This document shows, piece by piece, positions 11,341-22,089 of a stretch of 64,000 nt of DNA (positions are counted from its first letter, which is position 1; every line of letters begins with the position of its first letter). The notes under the pieces are model-generated. The model saw only the letters and a list, made by a program, of their open reading frames with translations. It made no database searches and was not told where the DNA came from. The translations under genes were made by a program, and so were the position numbers. The stretch is from Rhizomys pruinosus (lineage: Eukaryota; Chordata; Mammalia; Rodentia; Spalacidae). The stretch covers positions 721,341 through 785,340 of the forward strand of contig VZQC01005577.1 in the NCBI GenBank assembly GCA_009823505.1, in the 5' to 3' direction.

Positions 11341-11580
11341 AAGGCTCCCCGGTAAATTGGGACAATAAGGAAAGCTCCCCAGTAAATGGGGACAATAAGG
11401 AAAGCTCCCCGGTAAATGGGGACAATAAGGAAAGCTCCCCGGTAAATGGGGACAATAAGGAAAGCTCCCCGGTATTTGGGGACAATAAGGAAGTTTCCCT
11501 GGTAAATGGGGACAATAAAGAAAGCTCCCCAGAAATGGGGACAATAAGGAAGGCTCCCCGGAAAATAGGGGACAATAAGG
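11341..11580 (+). repeat. 30-bp tandem repeat, 8 copies, in the LTR element
   Basis: Unit AAAGCTCCCCGGTAAATGGG plus GACAATAAGG, period exactly 30 bp. As 30 is a multiple of 3, long repeat-driven open frames arise on the minus strand; they are not evidence of a gene. The flanks (11140-11340, 11580-11755) are looser GAACAGTTAAAGCCC repeats. Confidence 0.95.
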
Positions 11581-11775
11581 AAAAAATAGTTAAAGCCCAA
11601 AAAAGGAGGAACAGTTAAAGTCCAAAAAAGGAGAAACAGTTAAAGCCCAAAAAAGGGGGGACAGTTAAAGACCAAAAAAGGGGAAACAGTTAAAGCCCAA
11701 AAAAGGGGGAACAGTTAAGGCCCAGAAAAGGGGGAACAGTTAATCTCTTTACTAAAATAATAAAAAAGGGGGAGA

Positions 11776-12193
11776 TGTGGAGAGCAGGTGTGGTGACAGT
11801 CCCAGGAAGGCACCTGAGACTTTATGACTAACACCTGAGTCTTATGATTAACACCTGATTCCCTCCTACCTCTAAGTAAAGCCACGCTCACCGTTTGAGC
11901 TGTGCAGGTGCACCCTGTATACAAGATCAGGCCAGATGATACCAATAGACTAAGACCATGCAACCTGGGCTGAGAAGGTGGATAAATAGAGGGACTTTCT
12001 AGATAGAGGGACTCTCTCTCTCCTTTCTAGTCTGAGAGAGAAGCTTGCTTGCCTGAGGCATTCTGACAAGACCTGCCTGCCTGAATAATAAACAGCTTTG
12101 AGAAGAACGAGCGAGAGGTGCTTTGTTGCTGCGGCTTCGTACAAGTGTTTCCTACAAGTGTACAAGTGTTTCGTACAAGTGTTTGTTCATACA
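11776..12193 (+). repeat. 3' LTR
   Basis: Same start and signals as the 5' LTR. I count only a handful of substitutions, plus a different number of ACAAGTGTTT-like end units, ending GTTCATACA before the L1 resumes. Confidence 0.88.
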
Positions 12194-13715
12194 ATTTTAC
12201 TATATTAATTTTCCCAATCCATGAGCATGGGAGGTTTTTCCGTCTTCTGATGTCTTCTTCAATTTCCTTCTTCAAGGGTTTAAAATTTTTTTGTAGAGAT
12301 CTTTGGTGTCTTTGGTTAGGTTTGTTCCTAGGTATTTTATTGTTTTTGAGGCTATTGTGAGTGGGAAGGTCTCCTTGAATCCCTTCTCCAGTTGTTTGTT
12401 GTTGGTATAAAGAAAGGCTACTTATTTTTCTAGGTTAATTTTGTATCCTGCCACCTTACTGAAGCTCTTAATCGTTTCTAGGAGTTTTCTGGTGGAGTTA
12501 ACACTTCCTTCTTACAGGCTATGATAGACCACATCCTAGAGTAAACCCTTCCTTCTTACAAGCCATGATGGCCCACATCCTAGAGTAAACCCTTCCTTCT
12601 TACAGGACAAGATGGACCACATCCTAGAGTAAACCATTCCTTCTTACAGGCCAAGATGGATCACATCCTAGAGTAAACCCTTCCTTCTTACAGGCCATGA
12701 TGGACCACATCCCAGAGTAAACCCTTCCTTCTTACACGCCATGATGGACCACATCCTAGAGTAAACCCTTTCTTCTTCAAGGCCAAGATGGACCACATCC
12801 TAGAGTAAACCCTTCCTTCTTACACACCATGATGGACCACATCCTAGAGTAAACCCTTCCTTCTTACAGGCCATGATGGACCACATCCTAGAGTAAACCC
12901 TTCCTTCTTACAGGCCATGATGGACCACATCCTAGAGTAAACCCTTCCTTCTTACACGCCATGATGGACCACATTCTAGAGTAAACCCTTCCTTCTTACA
13001 GGCCATGATGGACCACATCCTGGAGTAAACCATTCCTTCTTATACACCATGATGGACCACATCCTAGAGTAAACCCTTCCTTCTTACAGGCCATGATGGA
13101 CCACATCCTAGAGTAAACCCTTCCTTTTATATACCATGATAGACCACATCCTAGAGTAAACCCTTCCTTCTTACATGCCATGATGGCCCACATCCTAGAA
13201 ATAACCCTTCCTTCTTATAGTCCATGATGGCCCACATCCTAGAGTAAATCATTCCTTCTTACATGCCATGATGGACCACATCCTAGAGTAAATCATTCCT
13301 TCTTACATGCCATGATGGACCACATCCTAGAGTAAACCCTTCCTTCTTACAGGCCATGATGGACCACATCCTAGAGTAAACCCTTCCTTCTTACACGCCA
13401 TGATGGACCACATTCTAGAGTAAACCCTTCCTTCTTACAGGCCATGATGGACCACATCCTGGAGTAAACCATTCCTTCTTATACACCATGATGGACCACA
13501 TCCTAGAGTAAACCCTTCCTTCTTACAGGCCATGATGGACCACATCCTAGAGTAAACCCTTCCTTTTACATACCATGATAGACCACATCCTAGAGTAAAC
13601 CCTTCCTTCTTACATGCCATGATGGCCCACATCCTAGAAATAACCCTTCCTTCTTATAGTCCATGATGGCCCACATCCTAGAGTAAATCCTTCCTTCTTA
13701 CATGCCATGATGGAG

Positions 13716-14030
13716 TGTTGACAATTCCCCAGGCCTGCTGGGGAATTTTGGGGTCCAACCGAAAAAGGAATGGGGGTGAGAGGTGCAGAGTCAAAACACA
13801 GACCCTGGGAATCGGGTGAACGCAGACAGAGGGTGAGCTGTCACGAATTTGTTTATTGGGGGCAGGGTTACGGGTTATGTACTGTTCGCATTCCACCTCT
13901 CCTCTTGTCATCTTCTGATTGGTCCAGGTTTGCAACGCTGCTTGTATGGTCTCACCTGCCTAGGGCAGGTTAGGTTGATGAGGGACAAGCTCTGCGCATG
14001 TGTAATTCTCAGCATACTGGCTATACTACA
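13716..14030 (-). mobile_element. Solo LTR (ERVK-like) inside the minisatellite
   Basis: The minus strand runs TGTAGTATAGCCAGTATGC to GGGGAATTGTCAACA, 315 bp with TG...CA ends. It contains ACATGCGCAGAGC, CCAATCAGA, and CCAATAAACAAATTCG. Flanks ATGGAG (13710-13715) and ATGGAC (14031-14036) match a 6-bp duplication with one change, typical of class II elements. Confidence 0.85.
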
Positions 14031-14191
14031 ATGGACCACATCCTAGAGTAAACCATTCCTTCTTACACTCCCTGATGGCCCACATCCTAGAGTAAACCCT
14101 TTCTTCTTACAGGCCATGATGGCCCAGATCCTAGAGTAAACCCTTCCTTCTTACATACCATGATGGACCACATCCTAGAATAAACACTTCC

Positions 14192-14345
14192 TTTTTTTTT
14201 TTGGTCTTTTTGAGACGAGATCTCCCTGTAGCTCTGGCTGTCCTGGAACTCACTCTGTAGACCAGGCTGGCCTTGAACTCACAGAAATCTGTGTGCCTCT
14301 GCCTCTCAAGTGCTAGGATTAAAGGCGTGGGCCACCACGCCCGGC
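14192..14345 (-). mobile_element. B1 SINE, part of a B2+B1 insertion
   Basis: T run at 14192-14202, full B1 body, 5' end GCCGGGCGTGGTGG on the minus strand at 14345. It abuts the B2 at 14346 with no host sequence between, so the two probably inserted together. Confidence 0.9.
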
Positions 14346-14576
14346 ATTCGTTTATTTCTGTATGTGTATCAATGTACTGTCTGCATGCAAGTTTGTGCAC
14401 CTGTGTTGTGCAATGCCGTGGAGGTCAGAAGAGGGTGTCGGATTCCCCTGGAACTGGAGTTCTCCTGGAATTGGAGTTTCAGATGGTTCTCGGCCGCCAT
14501 GTGGGTGCTGGGGATCTAACCCGGGTCCTCTGTAAGAGCGGTCGGCACTCTTAACCGCTAGGCCATCTCTCCAACC
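14346..14576 (-). mobile_element. B2 SINE with internal 18-bp duplication
   Basis: On the minus strand it starts GGTTGGAGAGATGGCC with tRNA-type boxes, carries the doubled AACTCCA-TTCCAGG motif, and ends AATAAACGAAT directly before the B1. Confidence 0.92.
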
Positions 14577-15054
14577 TTTTACATGCCATGATGACCCACT
14601 TCCTAGTGTAAACCCTTCCTTCTTACAGGCCATGATGGACCACATCCTAGAGTAAACCCTTCCTTCTTACAGGCCATGATTGCCCACATCCTAGAGTAAA
14701 CTCTTCCTTCTTACATGCTATGATAGCCCACATCCTAGAAATAACCCTTCCTTCTTACAGGCCAAGATGGCCCACATCCTAGAGTAAACCCTTCCTTCTT
14801 ACAGGCCATGATGGACCACATCCTAGAGTAAAGCCTTCCTTTTACATACCATGATAGACCACATCCTAGAGTAAACCCTTCCTTTTTCCACACCATATGG
14901 CCCACATCCTAGAGTAAACCCTTCCCTCTTGCACACCATGATGCCCTATATCCGTTTCCTCTCTAAGTGGCTTTTGCAAGATATTTTTTCACAGCAACAA
15001 GAACAATAATAAAAATTGCTAATTTTGAGAAATACCTTTTCAAATAAATTTCTA

Positions 15055-15268
15055 AGATTTAATTTTTAAATTAGGTATATTTGGGAGAGTCTGTGCACAT
15101 GTGAGTGTAGGTGCCCATGGAGTTGAGGAGAAGGTGTCAGATCCCCTGGGGCTGCAGTTACAGGCAGATGTGAGCTGCCTGACATGGGTGCTAAGAAGCA
15201 AACTCAGGCCACTGCTCTACAAGAACAGTGCATGCTCTTAACCGCTGGGCCATCTCTCTAGCCCCACA
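15055..15268 (-). mobile_element. Old B2-family SINE
   Basis: The plus strand ends CTTAACCGCTGGGCCATCTC, the reverse of a B2 head. The body is diverged and lacks the 18-bp duplication. Confidence 0.8.
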
Positions 15269-15350
15269 AACAGCTAATATTCATAAATAACTAAAGCGCA
15301 GGGTACTCAGGGATCCAAAGTTAACTTATGTATAAATCACTTTACGATAC

Positions 15351-15507
15351 TTTTTTTTTTTTTGGTCTTTTCGAGACAGGGTCTCCATGTAGCCCCAGCT
15401 GTCCTGAAACTCACTTTGTAGACCAGGCTGGCCTTGAACGCACAAAGATCCGCCTGCCTCTACCTCCCAAGTGCTAGGATTAAAGGCGTGCACCACCATG
15501 CCCGGCG
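15351..15507 (-). mobile_element. B1 SINE
   Basis: T run from 15351, GGTCTTTTCGAGACAGGG, ending ACCACCATGCCCGGC. Confidence 0.93.
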
Positions 15508-15628
15508 ACAAGACATGATTTTTACTAAAGCTACCAAATTCCTGATCTTCCACTTTCCCTATACAGATGTTACTCATCCTACCAGAGTTATAGCCTGATA
15601 AACCCATCATAGGTGGAAAATAGTGTAA

Positions 15629-15845
15629 GTCACAATGCCTTTAATACACCTACCTAACTAACCAGTCACAACGCCTTTAATACACCTACCTGACTAACTA
15701 GTCACAACGCCTTTAATACATCTACCTGACTAACCAGTCACAATGCCTTTAATACACCTACCTGACTAACCAGTCACAATGCCTTTAATACACCTACCTG
15801 ACTAACCAGTCACAATGCCTTTAATACACCTACCTGACTAACCAG
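15629..15845 (+). repeat. 36-bp tandem repeat, 6 copies
   Basis: Unit GTCACAATGCCTTTAATACA plus CCTACCTGACTAACCA, period 36 bp, with few differences among copies. It may derive from B1-like GCCTTTAAT text, but I cannot show that. Confidence 0.95.
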
Positions 15846-15891
15846 TGCACTGTTCATCATTTGCTCTCATGACTGGGTAGCTGTCCTGGTT

Positions 15892-16687
15892 ACCTTCAGC
15901 TGACAACTTGGCATAGCACAGAATCAGCAGAGAGAGTCTCCACTGGAGGAGTGCCCAGGTCAGATAAGCCTGTGGCCATGTCTGTAAGAGATTATCTTGG
16001 TTGAAAGATTGATATAGGAGAGCCCAGCAACTGTGGGCAGAACCATCCCTAGGCAGCTGGGCCCAGCTGTGTAAGAAAGTGAGTCAAACCCACAAGTCTC
16101 ACCCCACCACAGAGATACATGCACAGCCATGTTTATTGCAGCTCTCTTCACAATAGCAAGGAGCTGGAACCAACCCAAGTGCCCCTCACCTGATGAGTGG
16201 ATAGAAAAAATGTGGTATATCTACACAATGGAGTTCTATGCAGCAGTAAAGAAAGACGACATCATGAACTTTGCAGGTAAATGGCTGGAGCTAGAAGACA
16301 TCATGCTGAGTGAAGTAACATAGTCCCAGAGAAACAAATGAAGAATGGTATCCCTCATATGTGGATGGTAGCACCAATTACCTAATTGTATGGCAAACTG
16401 AGCAAGGTCAATGTGATCTGAAAACAACTGTGCTCTTATATTTTAGAATCCTTGAAAAAAATAAACAAATAAGGGAAAAAAATTTTAAAGTGAATTGAAC
16501 AGAAGTCAGGAAGTAAGCTGATAGCACGGTTCTTCCCAGTTTTCTCCTTCAGCTCCTGCTGGAGTTCACACCCTGACTTCCCTCAGTGATGGACTGTGAC
16601 CTGGAGGGATAAGCCAAATAAACACTTTCCTCTCCAGTCCTCTTTCGGTCATGGTGTTTACCACAGCAACAGAAAGCAGACTAGGAC
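15892..16687 (+). mobile_element. LTR (ERVL/MaLR-like) split by an L1 tail
   Basis: LTR text is 15892-16082 (TGTCCTGG start, GGAGAGCCCAGCAACTGTGG) and about 16500-16687 (AAGCCAAATAAACACTTTCC, ending AGACTAGGACA). Flanks GTAGC and GTGGC suggest a 5-bp duplication with one change. Confidence 0.75.
16083..16499 (+). mobile_element. 5'-truncated L1 tail
   Basis: Plus-strand ORF2 end (MFIAALFTIARSWNQPKCPS, EFYAAVKKDDIMNFAGKW, MLSEVT) with a short 3' UTR. Confidence 0.88.
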
Positions 16688-16689
16688 AG

Positions 16690-17640
16690 TGGCTAACTGG
16701 GAACTGCAGCTCTGTTGCTGTCCAGCATCAGTAGAGGTTATAAGAGACTGCATTTCACCAGCCTGGAAAAAGATAAAAATTCAACAATTGAAGTGTCATT
16801 CTTACTAAATGGGCATCATTTTTCCCACCACCTTAAAGTGAAAAATTATAAATTGAACCATAAATCAGGAACTATCTGTATAAGCCTAAACATCTGGCCA
16901 GGAAAAATATGAGTGAAGATTAAATCTAATTCATGGAGCACTTGATTTCCTCATTGGTAATCTTAAAGACTTCAATCTAGAATAGAATAAGAAAAGCAGC
17001 GCTATTTACAGAGTTGCCGTGATGCCCTTAATGACTGCATCCTTGTTCCCCTAAATAACTGTATCCTTGTTCCCCTAGATCTCTTTGACAATTATATAGG
17101 CAGCTGTAAAGGAAGAGTGAATGGATTGTTACAAGGCCTTAATGCCTGGAGATATTAAACTGAATGATGTTCACGAGCCAAACCCCAGAGATGGCTATGG
17201 TATTATGGGAGGCTGGGAAGAGGAGTGTATGACTACCAGACAGGATCAAAACGTAAAGCCACCGTGATGGCACCAATAAAATGACTGCAGAGAAATAGTT
17301 ATTGCTGCAGAAAGGATTGTAAAAGGGGGAAAGGGAGATAGGTAGCAGTAGAATGGCAGACAAGGGGATGACGATCCTCGGCTCCGTGATACTTAAACCG
17401 AAACCAGGAGATTTATGAAACAATTTTAAGATAAAGGCTTTTTTTTATTTTTTAAGAGAACTGTCATGAATTTTTTATGTACTTACAAGTTGGATACTCT
17501 CCAAAAGATAGAAAAAATGAGTTAGATAATTTGCATTAAAAATACAGAGGTCTAGCAGTTTCAGCACATAGCAGACTCTGAGTTAATGTAGACTACCCTC
17601 CACCCTACCCTAATTTACAAACATAAAAGTGCTACTGAAA
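16690..17640. other. Stretch without recognisable gene or repeat
   Basis: AT-rich single-copy-looking DNA. A short duplicated phrase (CTTGTTCCCCTA twice, 17041-17080) is the only local structure I notice. Confidence 0.5.
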
Positions 17641-17644
17641 ATAG

Positions 17645-17862
17645 ATAGCTCACAATGAGATGTCATTTTGCATCTAGTAAGATGACTATTATTAAAAAAA
17701 TAACTGTTGGTGAAGCTGTAGAGAAATTTGGAATCTTTGTGCATTGCTGGTGGGTATGTAAAACATATGGCAATTGCTCAAAAAAAAAAAAAAAAGAAAA
17801 ACAAAACTGCCATATGATCCCCCAATGCCACTTCCAGGCATAGATACAAAAGAATTAAAAGC
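17645..17862 (+). mobile_element. Ancient L1 ORF2 fragment
   Basis: Text of the type GCATTGCTGGTGGGTATGTAA and CCATATGATCCCCCAATGCC is the pre-rodent L1 pattern around the ORF2 end. No frame is open. Confidence 0.7.
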
Positions 17863-17864
17863 CA

Positions 17865-18345
17865 GGGTGTGTTCTGCTCAGTCTGCCACAAAAAACTGAA
17901 GGCCCGGAGCTACATCATGCCCCGGCAGGTAAGATGGGTCCCCTGCTCCATAAATTGCCAGTGGAAGTACAAACAGGCAAACCCCCGTGGACGGGAATTT
18001 GTAAATATTTATCAAAATAACAAAGCATACAGTGGCAGAAAACAATGGGACAGTATTTTCAAAGGGCCAGAAGAAAGGCGGGGTAACTGAGAATTCTCTC
18101 TTCCGGTAAAGTACCACTCGGTGGTTAACGGCAATAGAGACGGGGAAGCAAAAGAGTATTTCTATCACACCCATACTGCAAGAGCTGAGAAAGGGAAACA
18201 GCCAGAAAGTGAGCCCAGAAAGAAGTCCACCAGCAGGAGCCCACCGAGTAGTGAACCGACACAGGAATCTAAACAGGACCGACATCCCGAGAACTGACGT
18301 CAATGAAGGAAGGTCAGGGGTTTGACTCATTGCGGAGGAGTTCTG
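17865..18345. other. GC-richer unidentified segment with a CRE palindrome
   Basis: About 480 bp of higher GC and CpG than the flanks, with TGACGTCA at 18295-18302. A 150-codon minus-strand frame (17878-18330) and a short plus-strand CSVCHKKLKARSYIMPRQ read before GTAAG are present, but I recognise no gene. Confidence 0.4.
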
Positions 18346-18445
18346 TCAGGGGAAGAACATTTGCCTAACATTGAAGGGCTTCTAAGGACAGAGAATCACT
18401 GATCATATTATTAAATATCCAAGTTTTTGAAAACTATTCACCATG

Positions 18446-18602
18446 GATCTGAGTATGACGGAGCACATCTTTATCCCAGCACTTGGGAGACAGAGGCAGG
18501 CGGATCTCTGGGAGTCCAAGGCCAGCCTGGTCTACATAGTGAGTTCTAGGCCAGCTGGGGCTTACAGGGAGACCCTGTCTCAAAAAAGACAAAAAAAAAA
18601 AG
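18446..18602 (+). mobile_element. B1 SINE
   Basis: Body from TTTATCCCAGCACTTGGGAG to CTGTCTCAAAAAAGAC and A tail; the first bases are diverged. Confidence 0.9.
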
Positions 18603-19229
18603 AGATTATTCACTGTACATATTTGTTGTACATGGTACTGTTACCTAAGCGCACTTTTGTCCAGCATGTGTATGTGTACATGTGTGAATATATTACACTG
18701 AGCATATTCCCAGGTATCTCTTCTTATGCAGGTTTTCACACTTTCCCCCTCTAGTCTCCTTTATTCCCCTAGACAGTTTTGCTTCTACTTTCATAATGTA
18801 CAAATGCATCATTTTATGTATCTCTATAAAATCTAGAAACCACAAATGAGAGAAAGAATATGAGATTTGTCTTCCTGAGACGGGGTAATTTGCTTCATAT
18901 GACCATCTCTGGTTACATCCATTTTCCTGCAAATGACATAACTTCTTTATGGCTGAAAAAGATATAATTGTGAATACATATCACATTGTGTTTATCCACC
19001 CCTGTCATTGGACATGTAGGCTGACTCCATAGCTTAGCAGCTCTGAACAGTGCTGCAATTAATGTTCAAAAGTACCTCTGCCATTCTAACTGGGGTGAAA
19101 TGGAATCTAAGTGTAGGGCTTTGTTGGTTTTGTTTTGGGTTTTTTTTTTGTTTGTTTGGTTGGTTGGTTTGGTTTTGGGGGTTTTGTTGTTGTTTTTTGG
19201 TTGTTTTTTTTTTTTTTTTTTTTTTTTTT

Positions 19230-19579
19230 NNNNNNNNNNNNNNNNNNNNNNNNNNNNNNNNNNNNNNNNNNNNNNNNNNNNNNNNNNNNNNNNNNNNNNN
19301 NNNNNNNNNNNNNNNNNNNNNNNNNNNNNNNNNNNNNNNNNNNNNNNNNNNNNNNNNNNNNNNNNNNNNNNNNNNNNNNNNNNNNNNNNNNNNNNNNNNN
19401 NNNNNNNNNNNNNNNNNNNNNNNNNNNNNNNNNNNNNNNNNNNNNNNNNNNNNNNNNNNNNNNNNNNNNNNNNNNNNNNNNNNNNNNNNNNNNNNNNNNN
19501 NNNNNNNNNNNNNNNNNNNNNNNNNNNNNNNNNNNNNNNNNNNNNNNNNNNNNNNNNNNNNNNNNNNNNNNNNNNNNNN
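19230..19579. other. Assembly gap (350 N)
   Basis: N run directly after a long T homopolymer, which probably stopped the assembly. Confidence 1.
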
Positions 19580-19619
19580 CTGTGTTCCTAACTACTCTAG
19601 CTCTATATCATATATACAT

Positions 19620-19838
19620 TCTTTTTTTAATTAATTATTTTATATTTTGAGTGTTTTGCCTGCACACATATAAATGCACCCATGTTGTGCAGTATCTGTG
19701 GCAGCCAGAAGAAGGTGCTGCATCCCTGGAACTAGAGTTATGGTTGATGGCAGCTGCCATGTGGGTGCTGGAAACTGAACCCAGGTTCTCTGTAAGAGTA
19801 GCCAGTATTCTTAACTGCTGAGCCATCTTTCCAGCCCA
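19620..19838 (-). mobile_element. Old B2-family SINE
   Basis: Plus text ends CTTAACTGCTGAGCCATCTT. No 18-bp duplication. Confidence 0.85.
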
Positions 19839-19889
19839 TATATATTCACTTTTAAGCATCAGTAGTGGAAAACAACAGAATGGATTCGA

Positions 19890-20022
19890 TTTTTTTTTTT
19901 TTTTGAGACAGGGTCTTCCCAACTAGCCTGGAACTCACTACGTAGATCAGGCTGGCCTTGAACTCACCTGCCTCTGCCTCCTGAGTGCTGAGAATAAAGG
20001 TGTATACCACCATGCCCAACCC
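19890..20022 (-). mobile_element. B1 SINE, shortened
   Basis: T run, GAGACAGGGTCTTCCC, ending CACCATGCCCAACC. Confidence 0.85.
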
Positions 20023-21489
20023 TCAGTGTAGTTTTAATTTGCATTTCTCTGATGGCTAATAAAGTTGAACATTGTTTTCATATGTTTACTGGGCATTTGT
20101 ATTTCATTTTTTTAGCCCATTTACTGATTAGGTTTATTTCTTGTTTAGATTTTTTTAATTCTTTTTATGTTCTAGATATGCATCTTCTGTCAGTTGTATA
20201 GATAACAAAGATTTTCTTCCATTCTGTAGGTTGATTCTTTACTTAATTAACTATTTGTTGAAAGGAAGCTTTTTACATCATGAGATCCCATTTGTCAGTG
20301 GTTGGCATTATTTCCTGAGTGGCCAGAGTCTTATTCAGACAGTCCTTATCTATCTATATTATTAGTGTTTCCCTACATTTTCCTCTAACAGAGTCAAATT
20401 TATATTTCAAGTCTTACATTGAGGTCTTTGATCCATTTGTAACTGATCTTTATGTAGGTAAGAGAAAGTTGTCTAAGTTTAGTCTTCTATATGTGGATGT
20501 CCAGTTTTCCCAGCACCATTTCTGGAAGATAAGTCTTTTGTCTGATGTATATTTTTTACATAGTTGTCAAAAATAAGGTGGCTGTAACTCCCTGGGTTTT
20601 TATCTAGGTCCTGTGTTCTATACCATTGGTCTATGTGTTGGTTTTTGTGCAGTGCCATGCTGTATTTGCTACTAGGGCTGTACAATATAACTTGAAATCA
20701 GGTATGGTGATACCTCCAACTGTGGTTTTTTGTTGTTGTTGTTCGGGGTCTTTTGTGCTTCCATATGAATTTAAGATTTTTTTCTCTCTATTGATATGAA
20801 GAATTGTGATCTAAATCTGCAGAATTATTTTGGTACTATAGTCATTTACAGAATAACATTTTTTTCTAACCTGCGAGCATTAGAGGTCTTTCCATCTTTA
20901 GTGCCTTTGGTTTCTTTCTTTAGTGTTTTAAAGTTTTCATTTCCTTGGTTAGGTTTATTTCAAGGTATTTTCTTTTTCAAGCCAATTGTGAATTGAGACT
21001 GTTCCTGACTCCTTTCTCAGGATTATAGGAAAGCTTCTGATTTTTTACATTAATTTTCTATCTTGTCATGCTGATGAAAGTGTTTATCAATCTAAGATTT
21101 TCTGGTAGTGTCTTTATGTCTAGAATTGTATCATCTGCAGAAAAAAAGACTTTGACTTCTTCCTTTCTTATTTACATCCATTTTATTTACTTCTTTTATT
21201 GCTGTAGCTTAGACTTCAAGTGGTGGATTGAATAGAAGAGGAAAAAGTGGACACCTTGTCCTGTTCCTGACTTTAGTGAAAATGCTTTGACCTTCTTCCT
21301 ATGTAATACAGTTCTAGCTATAGCTTGGTTTCATACAGCCTGCATTACATTTATATATGTTCATTTATCCCATTTCCTCGGAGCTTTCCATACTGAAAAA
21401 GTGTTGGATTTTTGTCTAGTCTTTTCTGTATACATTGAAAGGATTATATGTTTTCTTTCTTTAAGTTCACTTTTATAATGTTTACATTT

Positions 21490-21682
21490 CTTTTTTTAAT
21501 TTATATTGTTATGTCTATGTGTGTAAGTGCGCCCATGTTGTGCGGTGCCTGTGGGGGTCAGAAGAGGGTCTTGGATCCCCCTGGAACTAGAGTGACAGCT
21601 GTCACCTGCCATGTGAGTGTTGGGATTTGAACCTGGGTCTTCTGAAAGAGCAACTAGTGCTCTTAACCACTGAGCCATCAAT
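21490..21682 (-). mobile_element. B2-family SINE in L1-D
   Basis: Plus text GGTCAGAAGAGGGTCTTGGA through CTCTTAACCACTGAGCCATC. L1 resumes at 21683. Confidence 0.85.
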
Positions 21683-21850
21683 CTTGAGTTGTACATGTTG
21701 AACTATCCCTGATCTCTAGAATGAATCTAACTTCATCTTGGTAAGAAACTTTTCATGTGCTCTTGAGTTTGGTTTAGCAAGTATTTCACTGAGAATTTTT
21801 GCGTCCATGTTAATCAAGGAGCTTGGTCTATATTTTTATTTTTGGTTAAA

Positions 21851-22057
21851 TCTTTTTTTTCACATAAATTTATTTTTATTTTTTTAACAAATCTAGACCC
21901 GTGTTCCCGCCCATTCCCCCACCCCGCCAGAGCTCATGCATTCTGCCAAACATGCTTTTCATCTCTTTCTCAGTTTTTCTCAATATTCTCCATGAGGAAG
22001 TTGACTGTTTTGAGCAGAAGTTCACTGTTTCAGTCAGTTCTTTGATGCAGTCCTTTC

Positions 22058-22089
<32 letters not shown>

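Larger units (their letters stand above)
9990..12193 (+). mobile_element. Non-autonomous LTR retrotransposon with two LTRs, no gag/pol
   Basis: A 5' LTR (9990-10404) and 3' LTR (11776-12193) enclose 1.37 kb. Flanks ATTTTT (9984-9989) and ATTTTA (12194-12199) give a 5-6 bp target duplication in L1-C. A primer-binding-site-like TGGCAGCCCATCCGGGG starts at 10407, and a purine-rich AAAAAAGGGGGAGA precedes the 3' LTR. The interior has no retroviral protein; it holds a GC-rich part with a host-gene-like fragment and A/G-rich short repeats. It must have been mobilised in trans. Confidence 0.88.
8024..12505 (-). mobile_element. L1-C: 5'-truncated LINE-1 inserted in the minisatellite, later split
   Basis: L1 text occupies 8024-9209, 9672-9989 and 12199-12505. 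The poly(A) shows as TTTTTTTT at 8025, then 3' UTR, then the ORF2 C-terminal domain. The 5' end is truncated within the reverse transcriptase (last text corresponds to KYLGTNL and upstream). CTTCCTTCTT of the minisatellite flanks both ends and fits a target duplication, though the array itself repeats that motif. Confidence 0.88.
12503..14950 (+). repeat. 44-bp minisatellite, main block
   Basis: Period 44 bp, core CATGATGGACCACATCCTAG then AGTAAACCCTTCCTTCTTAC. Roughly 45 copies remain across 12503-13715, 14031-14191 and 14577-14950, interrupted by a solo LTR and a B2/B1 insertion. Most units have AGTAAA instead of AATAAA. The block ends in single-copy LTR text at about 14950. Confidence 0.95.
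7430..15010 (+). mobile_element. LTR-like repeat split by a minisatellite expansion and nested insertions
   Basis: The pieces are 7430-7484 (GGGTTAAATGAGAT), 7698-7855 (CACCCTGACTGTGGGTCATACC, then CTGCTTCCTGAACGTGAGTG) and 14950-15010 (CTAAGTGGCTTTTGCAAG, then CACAGCAACAAGAAC). Placed together they have the layout of the LTR at 60168-60754: a mid part, an AATAAA-containing part, then a GCTTTTGTCAGG-like end. The AATAAA part is what was multiplied into the 44-bp array. Family name uncertain; probably ERVL/MaLR class. Confidence 0.6.

Noticed and set aside
11153..11600. Minus-strand open frames of 74-140 codons
   Set aside because: They come from the 30-bp tandem repeat inside the LTR element, open in all three frames because 30 is divisible by 3.
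12996..13632. Two identical 65-codon minus-strand frames (12996-13193, 13435-13632)
   Set aside because: They are translations of the duplicated minisatellite block.
12503..14950. Regular 44-bp repeats could suggest a CRISPR array
   Set aside because: The units are continuous with no unique spacers, in mammalian DNA, and derive from an LTR.
19050..19650. Long frames across 19230-19579
   Set aside because: They span N bases and a T homopolymer.
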